A stretch of 34,476 nt of DNA, from contig JAGPCO010000079.1 in the NCBI GenBank assembly GCA_018058095.1, forward strand, positions 1-34,476, given 5' to 3'. This DNA is from Kofleriaceae bacterium (GTDB lineage Bacteria; Myxococcota_A; Polyangia; Haliangiales; Haliangiaceae). Position 1 is the first letter of the stretch. Each line of letters opens with the position of its first letter. The notes under the pieces are model-generated. The model saw nothing but the letters and a program-made list of their open reading frames with translations. It had not been told where the DNA came from and ran no database searches. This document shows positions 1 to 9,052 of this stretch, in pieces. Made by a program: the position numbers and the translations under genes.

Positions 1-1140
1 GACCCCGGCGCCACGCCAGCAGCCGGCGCCCCCGGCGCCGAGGCCCGGCCGGCCCGCCCACCGACGCCCGGCTCGGGCGCGGACGATCTCGACGACGACG
101 ACGATGACGATCTCGACGACGACGACGATCTCGATGACGACGACGACCTCGACGACGATGAGCTCGACGGCGAGCTCGAGGATGACGACGACGACGACGA
201 GGAAGACGACGACGAGGATGACGACGACGACGACGAGGATGACGACGACTTCGAGGTGATCGACAAGACCGCGGCGGCGCTGGCCGAGGAGGGCGTCGAG
301 GGGGGCGAGATCACGGTGCTGGCGCGCAAGCGGGTGCCCAAGCCGCCCAAGGTCCGTGGCAAGCAGGCGCTGCCGACCGAAGACCGCAGCGCCGCCGCCG
401 CCGAGGCCCGCCGCCGCCGCCGTCGCCGTCGGCGCAAGCGGCGCGCCATGCTGCCGCCAAAGTCGGCGTTCACCACACCGGTGCTGACCACGTCGGTGGC
501 GACCGAGGACGACGCGGCGCGCCCCCGCGCCAGCGTGGGTGGGCCGGTGATCGAGTACGTGCGGGGGCCGATGCGCATCGCCTCGGCGCCGGTCGCCTCG
601 GCCAACCCCAACGACTCCAGTGGCGGGCCCAGTCGGCGCGGTGGCAACGGCCGCCGGCCGCGTGGCCGGGACCGATGGAGCGCCCCCGGTGGGCGCCCAG
701 CCGCACGCCCGGACGGTGGCGGCGGCAACGGCGGGCGCTGGCAAGGGCCCGGCCCGGGGGCGCCCGCGCGTCCGCCTGAGGCCGGCGCGGCCGGCGCGGC
801 GGGGGCCGACGGCGAGCGCAAGCGGCGCCGGCGCCGGCGCCGCAAGCGCGGCGTGGGGCCAGGCGTGGGGGTGGGGCCCGGTGGCGGACCGGCGCTGCTG
901 GGTGGCGGTGGTGACGCCCCGGTGTCGTTCTTCCAGCCGTCGAACGCGCCCACGCCGGTGGTCGGCGCGTCCCCGCAGCTCGGCCCTGATGGCCAGCCGC
1001 TGCCGCGCAAGCGCAAGCGGCGGCGCCGGCGCGGCCGCGGCGGGCGCGGGCCGATGCCCTGGCGCACCGAGGGTGGCGACGGCGGTGGTGGTGGAGGCGA
1101 GGGCGGCGGTGGCGGTGGCGGCGACGGTGGCGGGGCCTGA
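1..1140 (+). CDS. Low-complexity acidic/basic protein, 3' part (5' end outside window)
   Basis: The frame is open from base 1 to the TGA at 1138-1140, so this is the C-terminal 379 residues of a longer protein; the GTG at 256 is unlikely to be the real start. After a Pro/Ala linker comes a tract of almost only Asp and Glu (about residues 28-84) with Leu at intervals. It is followed by a short ordered-looking segment (around IDKTAAALAEEG) and then several Arg/Lys blocks separated by Gly/Pro-rich linkers, ending in a poly-Gly tail. The arrangement is a charge-segregated polyampholyte, of the kind found as tails on RNA-binding or ribosome-associated proteins. No catalytic domain is visible in the part present, so the function is unknown. 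The next gene starts 9 bases downstream, so the two may be co-transcribed. Confidence 0.75.
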   Translation, partial: DPGATPAAGAPGAEARPARPPTPGSGADDLDDDDDDDLDDDDDLDDDDDLDDDELDGELEDDDDDDEEDDDEDDDDDDEDDDDFEVIDKTAAALAEEGVEGGEITVLARKRVPKPPKVRGKQALPTEDRSAAAAEARRRRRRRRRKRRAMLPPKSAFTTPVLTTSVATEDDAARPRASVGGPVIEYVRGPMRIASAPVASANPNDSSGGPSRRGGNGRRPRGRDRWSAPGGRPAARPDGGGGNGGRWQGPGPGAPARPPEAGAAGAAGADGERKRRRRRRRKRGVGPGVGVGPGGGPALLGGGGDAPVSFFQPSNAPTPVVGASPQLGPDGQPLPRKRKRRRRRGRGGRGPMPWRTEGGDGGGGGGEGGGGGGGDGGGA

Positions 1141-1149
1141 ACCCGGGAG

Positions 1150-1830
1150 ATGGCGCCGCCTCGCCGCAAGACGGCGCTCGATCTGGATCGGGCGCGCAAG
1201 CAGCTGACCTGGGTCGACGAGGACGATCTCGACGAGCTCGAGCCTCGGTCCACGTTGGGGGCGACGCTGCTCGGCCTGTTCACCTGGGGTGGGGGGCGCT
1301 TCATGGTCGGAGACCGACGTGGTGGCGCGCTCGGCCTGGCCGCCCTGGTCGGGTGGATCGCCCTGTCACCGGTGATCCCGGCCGCGATCGGCGCCGCCGT
1401 CTACTGGGCCGGCGGCGCGGCCTTCGCCTACTGGGCGCACGACAGCAGCCGGCGGGTCCACCGGTTCGACGCCATCCGGACCCAGCTGGCGCTGCAGGCC
1501 GGGCCACCGCCCGACGCGTACCGGCTGCTGGCCGCCGCCAGCGCCGTCGATCCGTCCCTGGCCAGCGCACTGCCGGCGCCGCCCGACCCGCCGGCGCCGG
1601 GGCCCCACGCCGACCTGGTCGCGCAGCTGCGCCGGCTGGCCGCGCTGCACCACGCCGGCGTGCTCGACGACGGCGAGCTGGCCGATCGCAAGCTCGACCT
1701 GTTCTCCACCGCGGCGCCGACGAGCCGGGCCGAGCTCGACGACCTCCTGTTCGCCTTGCTGCCGCTGCGGGACGATGGCATCGTCAGCGACGAGGACGTC
1801 GCGTTCCTCAAGGGGATCACGGCGGGATGA
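1150..1830 (+). CDS. Membrane protein with SHOCT-like C-terminal segment
   Basis: 226 residues. The N-terminus is hydrophilic and charged (DLDRARKQLTWVDEDDLDEL). A Gly-rich hydrophobic stretch at about residues 36-95 (GRFMVGDRRGG, then GLAALVGWIALSPVIPAAIG and YWAGGAAFAYWA) forms two or three membrane segments. The C-terminal part holds RLAALHHAGVLDDGELADRK, which resembles the short SHOCT motif (an amphipathic helix with the pattern L..L...G.lt..Efe..K), here with Asp-Gly-Glu in the turn. The TGA stop overlaps the ATG of the next gene by 4 bases, so translation is probably coupled. The role is unknown; the neighbours are also small membrane or PH-like proteins, so an envelope function is likely. 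Confidence 0.8.
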   Translation: MAPPRRKTALDLDRARKQLTWVDEDDLDELEPRSTLGATLLGLFTWGGGRFMVGDRRGGALGLAALVGWIALSPVIPAAIGAAVYWAGGAAFAYWAHDSSRRVHRFDAIRTQLALQAGPPPDAYRLLAAASAVDPSLASALPAPPDPPAPGPHADLVAQLRRLAALHHAGVLDDGELADRKLDLFSTAAPTSRAELDDLLFALLPLRDDGIVSDEDVAFLKGITAG

Positions 1831-2318
1831 ACGGGCACGACGCAGACCAGGGCGCGGCCCGCGCTCGTGTGTCTCTACCGCCGCTGTCCGGCCTGGCGCG
1901 GGTCCGGCTGTGGATCAGCTACCAGCGTTATGCCGGCCTGCTCCTGGCTGGCCCGATCGCCGTCGCGATCACTACCGTGATGCTGGCACCGTGGTGGCTG
2001 ACCGCGCTGACCAGCGCCGGCGGGCTGGTGCCGCTGCGGTTCGGCCTCGAGGTGGCCGGGCGGTGGCCGCGCAAGCTGCGGGCGACGCGCCTGGCCATGG
2101 CCCGCATCGCCCGCGGCCGGTTCGCGCCGAGCAGCGTGCGCGCGTACTGCGGGGATCCCTGCTTCCGGGTGGTCGCCGCCGAGATCCTGGCCCGCGCCGG
2201 CTACGACGGCGCGCAACGTCGCCGCCTGGTCGCCGAGTTCCGGCGCGAGCTCCGCGCGGCCGATCGTCAGGTCGTCTACTTCGACTACCAGAACCAACCG
2301 CTGGAGGAGCCCCGATGA
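1827..2318 (+). CDS. Small membrane protein, unknown function
   Basis: 163 residues. The start is the ATG at 1827, in ATGA overlap with the preceding stop. A hydrophobic segment at about residues 35-72 (YAGLLLAGPIAVAITTVMLA, then PWWLTALTSAGGLVPLRFGL) suggests one or two membrane helices. A basic soluble tail follows, with two Cys (YCGDPC) and an Arg-rich amphipathic helix (RRRLVAEFRRELRAADRQ). Its stop overlaps the start of the next gene by 4 bases. No known family was recognised. The operon position between a SHOCT-like membrane protein and a PH-like protein suggests a membrane-associated role. Confidence 0.75.
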   Translation: MNGHDADQGAARARVSLPPLSGLARVRLWISYQRYAGLLLAGPIAVAITTVMLAPWWLTALTSAGGLVPLRFGLEVAGRWPRKLRATRLAMARIARGRFAPSSVRAYCGDPCFRVVAAEILARAGYDGAQRRRLVAEFRRELRAADRQVVYFDYQNQPLEEPR

Positions 2319-2911
2319 ACCCGCAGTATCCCGGTTATCCCAATCAGCCCGCCCAGGCGCCCTATGCCCCGGCGCAGCAGGGCCAGCCGGCCCAGGGAGC
2401 CGGCTACCCGGCCGGCCCGCCGGCCAGCGCCGCCCCGCCCTCGGCCCCCGGCATGAACCCGCGCGTGCAGGAGGCGCTCGGCATGGTCGACCTGCTCGCC
2501 AACGAGCAGATCTACTACGCCATCCAGGCCGACGGCTTCTTCGTCGGGTCGGCGCCCATCCTCAAGCTGATCGCCGCCATCTCGGCGTTCATGGTCACCA
2601 TCACCGGCGGCTACATCCGCATCTTCCTGGTGGTCACCAACCAGCGCCTGCTGGTGCTCAAGACCACGCAGATGTGGTGCGGGTGTCAGCGCCTGCGTGC
2701 GGTCCACACCGTGGCCCTGGCCGGCATCAAGGAGGTCGGATCGAGCCGGGAGACCCAGCTGTGCTGCGTCAACACCCGCACCATCCAGGTCCAGTCGATG
2801 ACCCAGCTGTTCAACCTGGTCATCAAGAAGCTGGGCGACGGCGAGGTCCGGCAGTTCGTGACCAACCTGTCGGCGGTGATCGTCGCCCACAGCGGCCGTT
2901 CGAGCGTGTGA
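2315..2911 (+). CDS. PH-like domain protein with Pro/Gln/Ala-rich N-terminus
   Basis: 198 residues, starting at the ATG at 2315 that overlaps the upstream stop. The first 45 residues are a disordered tail rich in Tyr, Pro, Gln and Ala (YPGYPNQPAQAPYAPAQQ), typical of bacterial cytoplasmic tails. Residues 60-195 look like a bacterial pleckstrin-homology-type (bPH) fold with a beta-strand pattern and the characteristic stretch FLVVTNQRLLVLKT, which in bPH proteins follows a hydrophobic strand (PILKLIAAISAFMVTITGGY). The gene lies in a run with two small membrane proteins upstream and another PH-like membrane protein downstream. The family assignment rests on the motif pattern only. Confidence 0.75.
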   Translation: MNPQYPGYPNQPAQAPYAPAQQGQPAQGAGYPAGPPASAAPPSAPGMNPRVQEALGMVDLLANEQIYYAIQADGFFVGSAPILKLIAAISAFMVTITGGYIRIFLVVTNQRLLVLKTTQMWCGCQRLRAVHTVALAGIKEVGSSRETQLCCVNTRTIQVQSMTQLFNLVIKKLGDGEVRQFVTNLSAVIVAHSGRSSV

Positions 2912-2953
2912 CCTGAGCGCGGCAACGCCCTCCCGGCCCTGGCCAGGTGCGGC

Positions 2954-2959
2954 TACACT
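2954..2959 (+). promoter_or_regulatory. Candidate -10 element (TACACT), leaderless start
   Basis: TACACT lies 6 bases before the ATG at 2966 in a short intergenic gap. A transcript from it would begin at or next to the start codon, and no Shine-Dalgarno sequence is present. The same TAnnnT arrangement is seen before several other genes in the window. Confidence 0.35.
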
Positions 2960-2965
2960 GCGGGG

Positions 2966-3474
<509 letters not shown>

Positions 3475-3478
<4 letters not shown>

Positions 3479-5547
3479 CCCGCGCCGCCCCGTGGGTGCT
3501 GGCCGCGCTCGGGCTCCTGGCCGGGGCCACGGCCTGCGGCGACAACCTCAGCCGGCCGGCCATCACCGTGGTCGGGGCCGGCACGCCGTTCGCGGCAGCG
3601 CTCGGCCAGCTGGTCGAGCTCACGCCCTACCCCACCATGCGCCTGGCCGCGACCGCGCCGGCGGTGGCCGAGGGCGCCTGCGTCGCGGTCATCGAGGTCG
3701 CGGTCGACGCCACGCTCCCGGCCGAGGGCTACCGCCTCGAGGCCGGGCTCGGTCGGTGCGGCCAGCGGGTCGCCGCGCCGGACGTGCTGGGCGCGCAGTA
3801 CGGCGTCAGCCACGCGCTCGAGAACCTCGGCTTCCGCTTCCGCCACCCGTACGATCCGCTGGTGCCCGACGAGCCCGCGCTCATCGCCGGCGCGCAGCTC
3901 GGCCAGGTCCACAGCCCCGACATCCCGACCCGCGGCTTCCAGCTGCACACGATCCACCCGACCGAGGCGTACTTCGCGACGTGGGAGCCGGGCCAGGACA
4001 ACCTCGACAACGCGCGCCGGATCGTCGACTGGCTGATCAAGAACCGGGGCGACTACCTGCAGTGGGTCGGGCTCGACGACATCATGGACCCGGCCCAGCA
4101 CGCGGCGTGGAAGACGCACAGCCAGGCGCTGATCGAGGCCGCCCACACCCGCGGCGTGCGGGTCGGCCTCAACATCCAGCTGTTCGGGCAGTCCAACCTG
4201 CAGCGCGGGTTCGACCTGTCCGACGACGACACCGGCACCGTGCCGCTGGCCGACGAGCTGGCGGCCCGCGTCCCGCTCGTCACCGACGGCCTGTCGTGGG
4301 ACGTGCTCGACGTCTCGTTCGGCGAGTTCTTCGACGCCGAGCCGATGCGCTTCGTCGAGGCGGTCAACCAGACCGCGGCGGCGCTGCGCGCCGGCGCGCC
4401 CCAGGCCGAGATCCACGCGGTCGTCCACGTCGGCGCCGACACCCGCGTCAGCTACATGGGCCAGGACCTCATCTACTACTTCCTGGTCAAGTTCGCCGAC
4501 CCGGCCATCGTCCCCGACATCCACACGGTGATGTTCTACAACCTGTACGAGGACGCCGGTGGGGCCTACCACCACGACGACTTCAGCGAGCACCGCGCCT
4601 ACCTGCTCGAGCGCACCTGCGCCGGGCTGCCGGTCGCGTACTTCCCGGAGACCGCGTACTGGGTCAACTTCGACGTGTCGGTGCCGCAGTACCTGCCGAC
4701 CTACGTGCGCAGCCGCTGGCTCGACCTCGACCGGATCGCCCAGGAGCCGGGGCCGTGTGGACAGCTACCCAACCACCTGCTGTTCTCGAGCGGATGGGAG
4801 TGGGGCTACTGGCTGAACGACGTCGCCGCGCTTCGCGCCAGCTACGACCGACCGGCCCGCTACCAGGACCTCATCACCGCCGAGTTTGCGACCGACCTCG
4901 GCCCGGCCGCGGCGACCGAGGTGGCGGCCCTGGCCGACCTGCAGGCGCAGGCGCTCATCGACCAGCGGCTGGCCGCCTACGTCGCCGGCCGCGAGGTGTC
5001 GATCGACACCGGCGACGAGCTCGGCATCGTCGGCCCGCCCGACCGCACGACCTTCGCCGACCTGGCCGCGGCCACGCCGGCCGCGCGGCAGATGTTCGCT
5101 GACCAGGTGCTGGCGCCGCTGCGGCAGTACGGCGAGGCCCTGACCCCGATCCAGGCCCGGCTGGTCACCGCCCTCACGGGGCGTGACCACCGCTGGGCCC
5201 GCGAGCTGCGCGACGGGGTCGAGGTCACCGCGGCCCGCGTCGCCTTCGTCGTCGCCCAGTACGAGGCGGCGCTGGCCCACCTCGCCGGCGACGGCGCGGG
5301 CGCCGACGCGGCGGTGACCCGGGGCGAGGCGGCGCTGGCGCGCGGCCGGGCCGCGGTGACCGCACGCCACCAGGACCTGCACGACCCCGCGCCCGAGCGC
5401 CTGCTCGCGCGCGGCCCGACCCGCACGTTCTACGGCTACGGCTACCTGACCATGGCCGACGAGCTGTGCTTCTGGGAGCGCGAGCAGGTCCAGGTCGCGC
5501 GCGTGCGCGGCGACACCAGCCGGCCGGTGCCGGACTGCCTGTTCTAG
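3475..5547 (+). CDS. Secreted lipoprotein, glycoside-hydrolase-like (GH20b/DUF4838-type)
   Basis: 690 residues, starting at the GTG that overlaps the previous stop. This start gives a signal peptide with a hydrophobic core (VLAALGLLAGATA) and a lipid-accepting Cys (TACGDN), so it should be an outer-envelope lipoprotein. The segment near residues 100-125 (GAQYGVSHALENLGFRFRHP) matches the pattern 'a.YGvy.fLE.LGfRfyhP' that ends the N-terminal alpha/beta domain of GH20, GH67/GH115 and DUF4838 proteins. A TIM-barrel-like region follows (PTRGFQLHTIHPTEAYF, WLIKNRGDYLQWVGLDD, HTRGVRVGLNIQLFGQS). The C-terminal part is helical. An enzyme acting on uronic acid or hexosamine polysaccharide is plausible, but the catalytic acids cannot be assigned by eye. 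Confidence 0.7.
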
Positions 5548-5556
5548 CGGGGCGCT

Positions 5557-5583
5557 GAGAACCGCCGCGCAGCGGCGTTTCTC
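5557..5583. terminator. Bidirectional hairpin terminator between convergent genes
   Basis: GAGAACCGCCGC and GCGGCGTTTCTC form 12-base arms around the loop GCA, with 11 of 12 positions pairing. The hairpin sits in the 44-base gap between the stops of two convergent genes and has T-rich and A-rich edges on the two sides, so it can act in both directions. Confidence 0.75.
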
Positions 5584-5591
5584 GCGTCCTG

Positions 5592-6668
5592 CTAGTCGTT
5601 GATCGGACCGGGGCAGCCGTAGGCGAAGCTGACCTCGGTCACCGCACCGGACATGATCTGCTGGCAGTAGCTGCCGAAGAACGTGATCGTGTTGGCGTCC
5701 GGGTGATAGTCCCAGCCGTCGGTGTGCTGGGTCGAGCGCGGCACCAGGTTGCCGTTGAGGCTGACCGCGACCAGGTCCGGGTCGGGCGGCGGGGAGGCCA
5801 GCGCGTAGCTGCACGACGGGATGATGAGGCCGCCGGCGATCTGGGACAGCACGGCGTCGAGCTGGGCCGCGTCGTTGGCGACGTAGTACGGCGTGTTGCC
5901 GGCGCGCGGGACGCCGCCGGCGATGGCCGAGTTGCGCAGGACCGAGTCGTCGGTGAAGCCGCCGCCGAAGCCGAGCACGTAGGTCTTGATGCCGGCGCTG
6001 GCCAGCGCGGTCACCGCGGCCACCGTCTCGGTCGCGCTGCTGGCGTCGGGCACCCCGCCGGCGCAGTTGGGCTCGCCGTCGGTCGCGAACAGGACGAAGC
6101 GGCCCTCGGGGTTGACCGGGATCGAGTTGTAGTAGGTGAGCGCGCTGCCCAGCCCGAGGTGGGCCGGGGTGTTGCCGTTGGCGCTGTTGCCGCCGAAGTA
6201 GCTCATCACCTCGGGCGCCTGGCCGAGGTCGACCGGGACCTGGATGGTGCCGGCCGAGACGCCGCAGTTGTTGTCGCTTGGAAAGTGCATCAGGCCGAAC
6301 CGGATGTTGTTCTGGCGGGCGCCGACCAGGCTGTTGAGCGCGTTGCGCATGATCGTCCACTTCGACACGAAGCTGGGCGGGAAGGCCGGGATCGGGCTGT
6401 TCATCGACCCGGACCGGTCGAGCACGATGAGCAGGTCGGGCGGGTCGCCCAGGTTGACCAGCTCGATCGGCTCGGTCTGCTGACCGCAGCTCGCCGCGTC
6501 GGGGAAGACCGGCAGGCCGCCGTCGTCGAGGACCTGCCCGGCGGCGTCGATGGTGCCATCACCACCGCCGTCGTCCCCGCTGCCGCTGGTCGGGCCGCAG
6601 GCGGCGGCCAGGGTCAGCGTGGCCGAGGCGACGAACGAGGCGCGGAGGATACGGAGGGACGGAGCCAT
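5592..6668 (-). CDS. von Willebrand factor A domain lipoprotein
   Basis: 358 residues. The signal peptide ends in a lipobox (LTLAAACGPTSG), followed by a Gly/Asp-rich linker. The VWA domain covers about residues 75-280: the MIDAS motif DRSGSM, the threonine of GNTPAHLGLG, and ATDGEPNC with the third metal-coordinating Asp. The DLLIVLDRSGSM strand, KWTIMRNALN helix and TYVLGFGGG strand complete the Rossmann-like fold. The last 80 residues (from SCSYAL) form a Cys-containing cap. Myxobacteria encode many such surface-exposed VWA lipoproteins; ligand binding or adhesion is the likely role. The gene is convergent with the hydrolase-like lipoprotein upstream. Confidence 0.88.
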   Translation of the reverse strand: MAPSLRILRASFVASATLTLAAACGPTSGSGDDGGGDGTIDAAGQVLDDGGLPVFPDAASCGQQTEPIELVNLGDPPDLLIVLDRSGSMNSPIPAFPPSFVSKWTIMRNALNSLVGARQNNIRFGLMHFPSDNNCGVSAGTIQVPVDLGQAPEVMSYFGGNSANGNTPAHLGLGSALTYYNSIPVNPEGRFVLFATDGEPNCAGGVPDASSATETVAAVTALASAGIKTYVLGFGGGFTDDSVLRNSAIAGGVPRAGNTPYYVANDAAQLDAVLSQIAGGLIIPSCSYALASPPPDPDLVAVSLNGNLVPRSTQHTDGWDYHPDANTITFFGSYCQQIMSGAVTEVSFAYGCPGPIND

Positions 6669-6796
6669 GGGCAGGAGCAGACTCCGCCACGTGAGCCCTC
6701 GTCAAGGCAGGCCTTCTGTCGGCGCCTGTCGCGGCTGGGCCCTGGATCCGACGAGGCTTCACGGCGGCCCGCTCCGGCGCCGGCCCGCGCCGCACC

Positions 6797-6820
6797 GGGC
6801 CCGGGCGTGGCCCCGTTTTT
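6797..6820 (+). terminator. Possible intrinsic terminator in divergent region
   Basis: GGGCC and GGCCC pair across the 7-base loop CGGGCGT, followed by CG and TTTTT. The stem is short but the T-run is unusual in this GC-rich DNA. It lies upstream of the -10 candidate of the next gene, so it would end a transcript coming from further upstream or an unannotated short RNA. Confidence 0.3.
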
Positions 6821-6856
6821 CTCCGCCGGCTCACCCGCAGCGCCGCGGAATCAAGT

Positions 6857-6862
6857 TAGAGT
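6857..6862 (+). promoter_or_regulatory. Candidate -10 element (TAGAGT), leaderless start
   Basis: TAGAGT lies 8 bases before the ATG at 6871, inside a locally AT-richer patch (AATCAAGTTAGAGT). No Shine-Dalgarno sequence is seen between it and the start codon. Confidence 0.4.
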
Positions 6863-6870
6863 CCGCCAGG

Positions 6871-7548
6871 ATGCACACCCGCATGGTGGTTCTCTGCAGC
6901 TGGGGTGCGGTGGCCAACGGGGTCATGTTGGCGGCGCTTGGACTTGTGACCGCGGGCTGTGGCGGCGGTGAGGGATCGGACAAACCCACCACCAGCACCC
7001 CGAGCGGTCCGGTCAACAAGCTGGTCGGCGTCTACCCCGACAAGTTCCAGTGCGCGTCGATCGCCACCGCGGCGCAGATCGGCACCCTGCTCGGCGGCAC
7101 CGCCCGCAGCCTCGACAACATGATGGCGGTGCCGCGCGGGGTGCCACAGCCGTGCAACTTCCAGGTCGACGTCGCCGGCGCGCCCGAGGCCTGGACCTTC
7201 GACATCGACTGCCGCGACGACGCCAAGAAGATGGCCGACAGGCTGTTCGCGCAGTACCTCAAGCAGAACGCCGAGTCGCTCGACCAGTACGCGATCATGA
7301 TGGACGCCGGCTACCGGTCCCCGGCCGACGCCGCGCCGAGCCGGGCCCCGAGCGAGGCCCACGAGGTCCCGGTCGGCGCGCGTGGCCTCGACCACAACGG
7401 CCAGGGCCTGCTGTTCTGGGACGACGACGCACCTTGCTACGTCCGCGTCGTCGGCCCCAGCCCCGAGCGCCGCCTGCTGGTCGGCCAGCACGTCGCCAAG
7501 GCGTTGACCCTGGCCAACGCGCCGATGGTCCCGCGCGCCGCCCCCTGA
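6871..7548 (+). CDS. Small secreted lipoprotein, unknown function
   Basis: 225 residues from the ATG at 6871; a second ATG four codons on would also work. The signal peptide ends in LGLVTAGCGGGEG, a good lipobox. The mature part begins with a Ser/Thr/Pro linker and then a domain with FQCASIATAAQIGTLLGG, a Cys followed by a helix and Leu-Gly-Gly. Cys also occurs in QPCNF, DIDCRDD and APCYVRV, so two disulfides are possible. The pattern weakly recalls DUF3558-type lipoproteins, but that is not firm. It lies 70 bases upstream of the M16 peptidase pair. A function cannot be given. Confidence 0.7.
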   Translation: MHTRMVVLCSWGAVANGVMLAALGLVTAGCGGGEGSDKPTTSTPSGPVNKLVGVYPDKFQCASIATAAQIGTLLGGTARSLDNMMAVPRGVPQPCNFQVDVAGAPEAWTFDIDCRDDAKKMADRLFAQYLKQNAESLDQYAIMMDAGYRSPADAAPSRAPSEAHEVPVGARGLDHNGQGLLFWDDDAPCYVRVVGPSPERRLLVGQHVAKALTLANAPMVPRAAP

Positions 7549-7618
7549 CTCCGACTACGCGCCGGGCACCGGACCACGGGCCGGGAACAAATCACTCATC
7601 GCCCGAGGTTGCCCGCCC

Positions 7619-9052
7619 ATGTTCGTCCGCCTGACCGTGCGCTCGACCCTGAACACGCTGCTGGCCAGCGTGGCCCTCCTCGCCGGCGCTGGCGCGGGCT
7701 CGGCCCAGCCGGCCCCGGCCCCGACCCCGGCCCCGGCCGCGATCAAGGCGCCGGCGCTGACCATCGCCCACTACCGCCTCGGCAACGGCCTCGAGGTCGT
7801 ACTCGCGCCCGACCCCGCCGTGACGTCGGTCGTGACCCACGTCTGGTACCACGTCGGCTCCAAGGACGAGGTCGCCGGCAAGACCGGCTTCGCCCACCTG
7901 TTCGAGCACCTGATGTTCAAGGGCAGCAAGCACGTGCCCGACGGCCAGTTCGACCTCATGCTGGAGACGGCCGGCGGCAACAACAACGGCACCACCGACA
8001 ACGACCGCACCAACTACTTCGAGCAGGTCCCGGCCAACTTCCTCGAGCTGACGCTGTGGCTGGAGGCCGACCGCCTGGCCGGCCTGTGGGACGCCATGAA
8101 CCAGGGCGTGCTCGACAACCAGCGCGACGTGGTCAAGAACGAGCGCCGGCAGAGCTACGAGAACGCGCCGTACGGGGTGGCCAACCTCAAGGTCCAGCAG
8201 GCCCTGTGGCCCGAGGGCCACGGCAACTACAACCTGACCATCGGCACGATGGAGGACCTGACCGCGGCGTCGCTGGCCGACGTCGAGGAGTTCTGGCGGA
8301 CCTACTACCGGCCGTCCAACGCCACGCTGGTGGTGGCCGGCGGGTTCGACCTGGCCAGCGCCCGGGCCCTGATCGAGAAGTACTTCGGCTGGCTGCCGGC
8401 GCTGCCCAAGCCCAAGACCCGCACGCTCGACGCCCCGGTCGAGCCGAGGGCGACGCCGGTCCACCTCACCACCACCGACCGGGTGTCGGTGCCCAAGGTC
8501 ATCTTCGCCTTCCGCGCCGACCACGCCACCGCGCGCTCGACCACCGACCTCGGCGTCGCCATGCAGGTCCTGGGCGGTGGCAAGACCAGCCGGCTGTACC
8601 GGCGCCTGGTCATGAAGGATCGCCTGGCCTCGCAGGTCTACGCCTACGTGTCGCCGCAGTTCCTCGGCAGCGAGGTCGCCGTCCACGCCATCGCCCGCCA
8701 GGGCGTGAGCGCCGACGCCCTGCGCGCGGCCATCGCCGAGGAGGTCGAGCGCCTGCGCACCAGCCCGATCAGCGCCGACGAGCTGCTGCGGGCGCGCCGC
8801 ACGCTCGAGGCCGGCGCGGTCGGCGAGCTGGAGGACCTGGGCGCGCGGGCGGCGGCGCTGGCCAGCTGGACCGCGTACACCGGCACGCCGTACCACCTGG
8901 CCGAGGACCTGGCCGAGCTGGCCGCCGTCACCCCCGACAGCGTGCAGGCCCAGTGCCGCCGCTGGCTGGCTCCGACCGCGGCGGTGACGATGATCGTCAA
9001 CCCCGAGGCGTCCGCGCCGGCCCGGCCGGCCACGGTCGGGGGTGGCTCGTGA
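7619..9052 (+). CDS. M16 family zinc metallopeptidase (catalytic subunit)
   Basis: 477 residues. The signal peptide (LNTLLASVALLAGAGAGSAQ) and a Pro/Ala linker suggest export to the periplasm. The M16 N-terminal domain begins with YRLGNGLEVVLAPD and carries the inverted zinc motif HLFEH (His93, Glu96, His97) in GFAHLFEHLMFKGS. Glu175 (VVKNERRQSYE) is about 77 residues further on, as expected for the third zinc ligand. The C-terminal M16 domain follows (about residues 240-460). The GTG of the next gene overlaps this stop by 4 bases; that gene encodes the partner lacking the zinc motif. Such pairs act as heterodimeric peptidases with a clamp-like chamber. Confidence 0.92.
   Translation: MFVRLTVRSTLNTLLASVALLAGAGAGSAQPAPAPTPAPAAIKAPALTIAHYRLGNGLEVVLAPDPAVTSVVTHVWYHVGSKDEVAGKTGFAHLFEHLMFKGSKHVPDGQFDLMLETAGGNNNGTTDNDRTNYFEQVPANFLELTLWLEADRLAGLWDAMNQGVLDNQRDVVKNERRQSYENAPYGVANLKVQQALWPEGHGNYNLTIGTMEDLTAASLADVEEFWRTYYRPSNATLVVAGGFDLASARALIEKYFGWLPALPKPKTRTLDAPVEPRATPVHLTTTDRVSVPKVIFAFRADHATARSTTDLGVAMQVLGGGKTSRLYRRLVMKDRLASQVYAYVSPQFLGSEVAVHAIARQGVSADALRAAIAEEVERLRTSPISADELLRARRTLEAGAVGELEDLGARAAALASWTAYTGTPYHLAEDLAELAAVTPDSVQAQCRRWLAPTAAVTMIVNPEASAPARPATVGGGS

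Noticed and set aside
60-255. GAC/GAT run as a non-coding satellite
   Set aside because: It keeps one open frame coding for Asp/Glu with the downstream gene; a coding origin is enough.
256-1140. GTG at 256 as the start of the first gene
   Set aside because: The frame is open and of the same character (Asp tract) back to base 1, so the gene begins outside the window.
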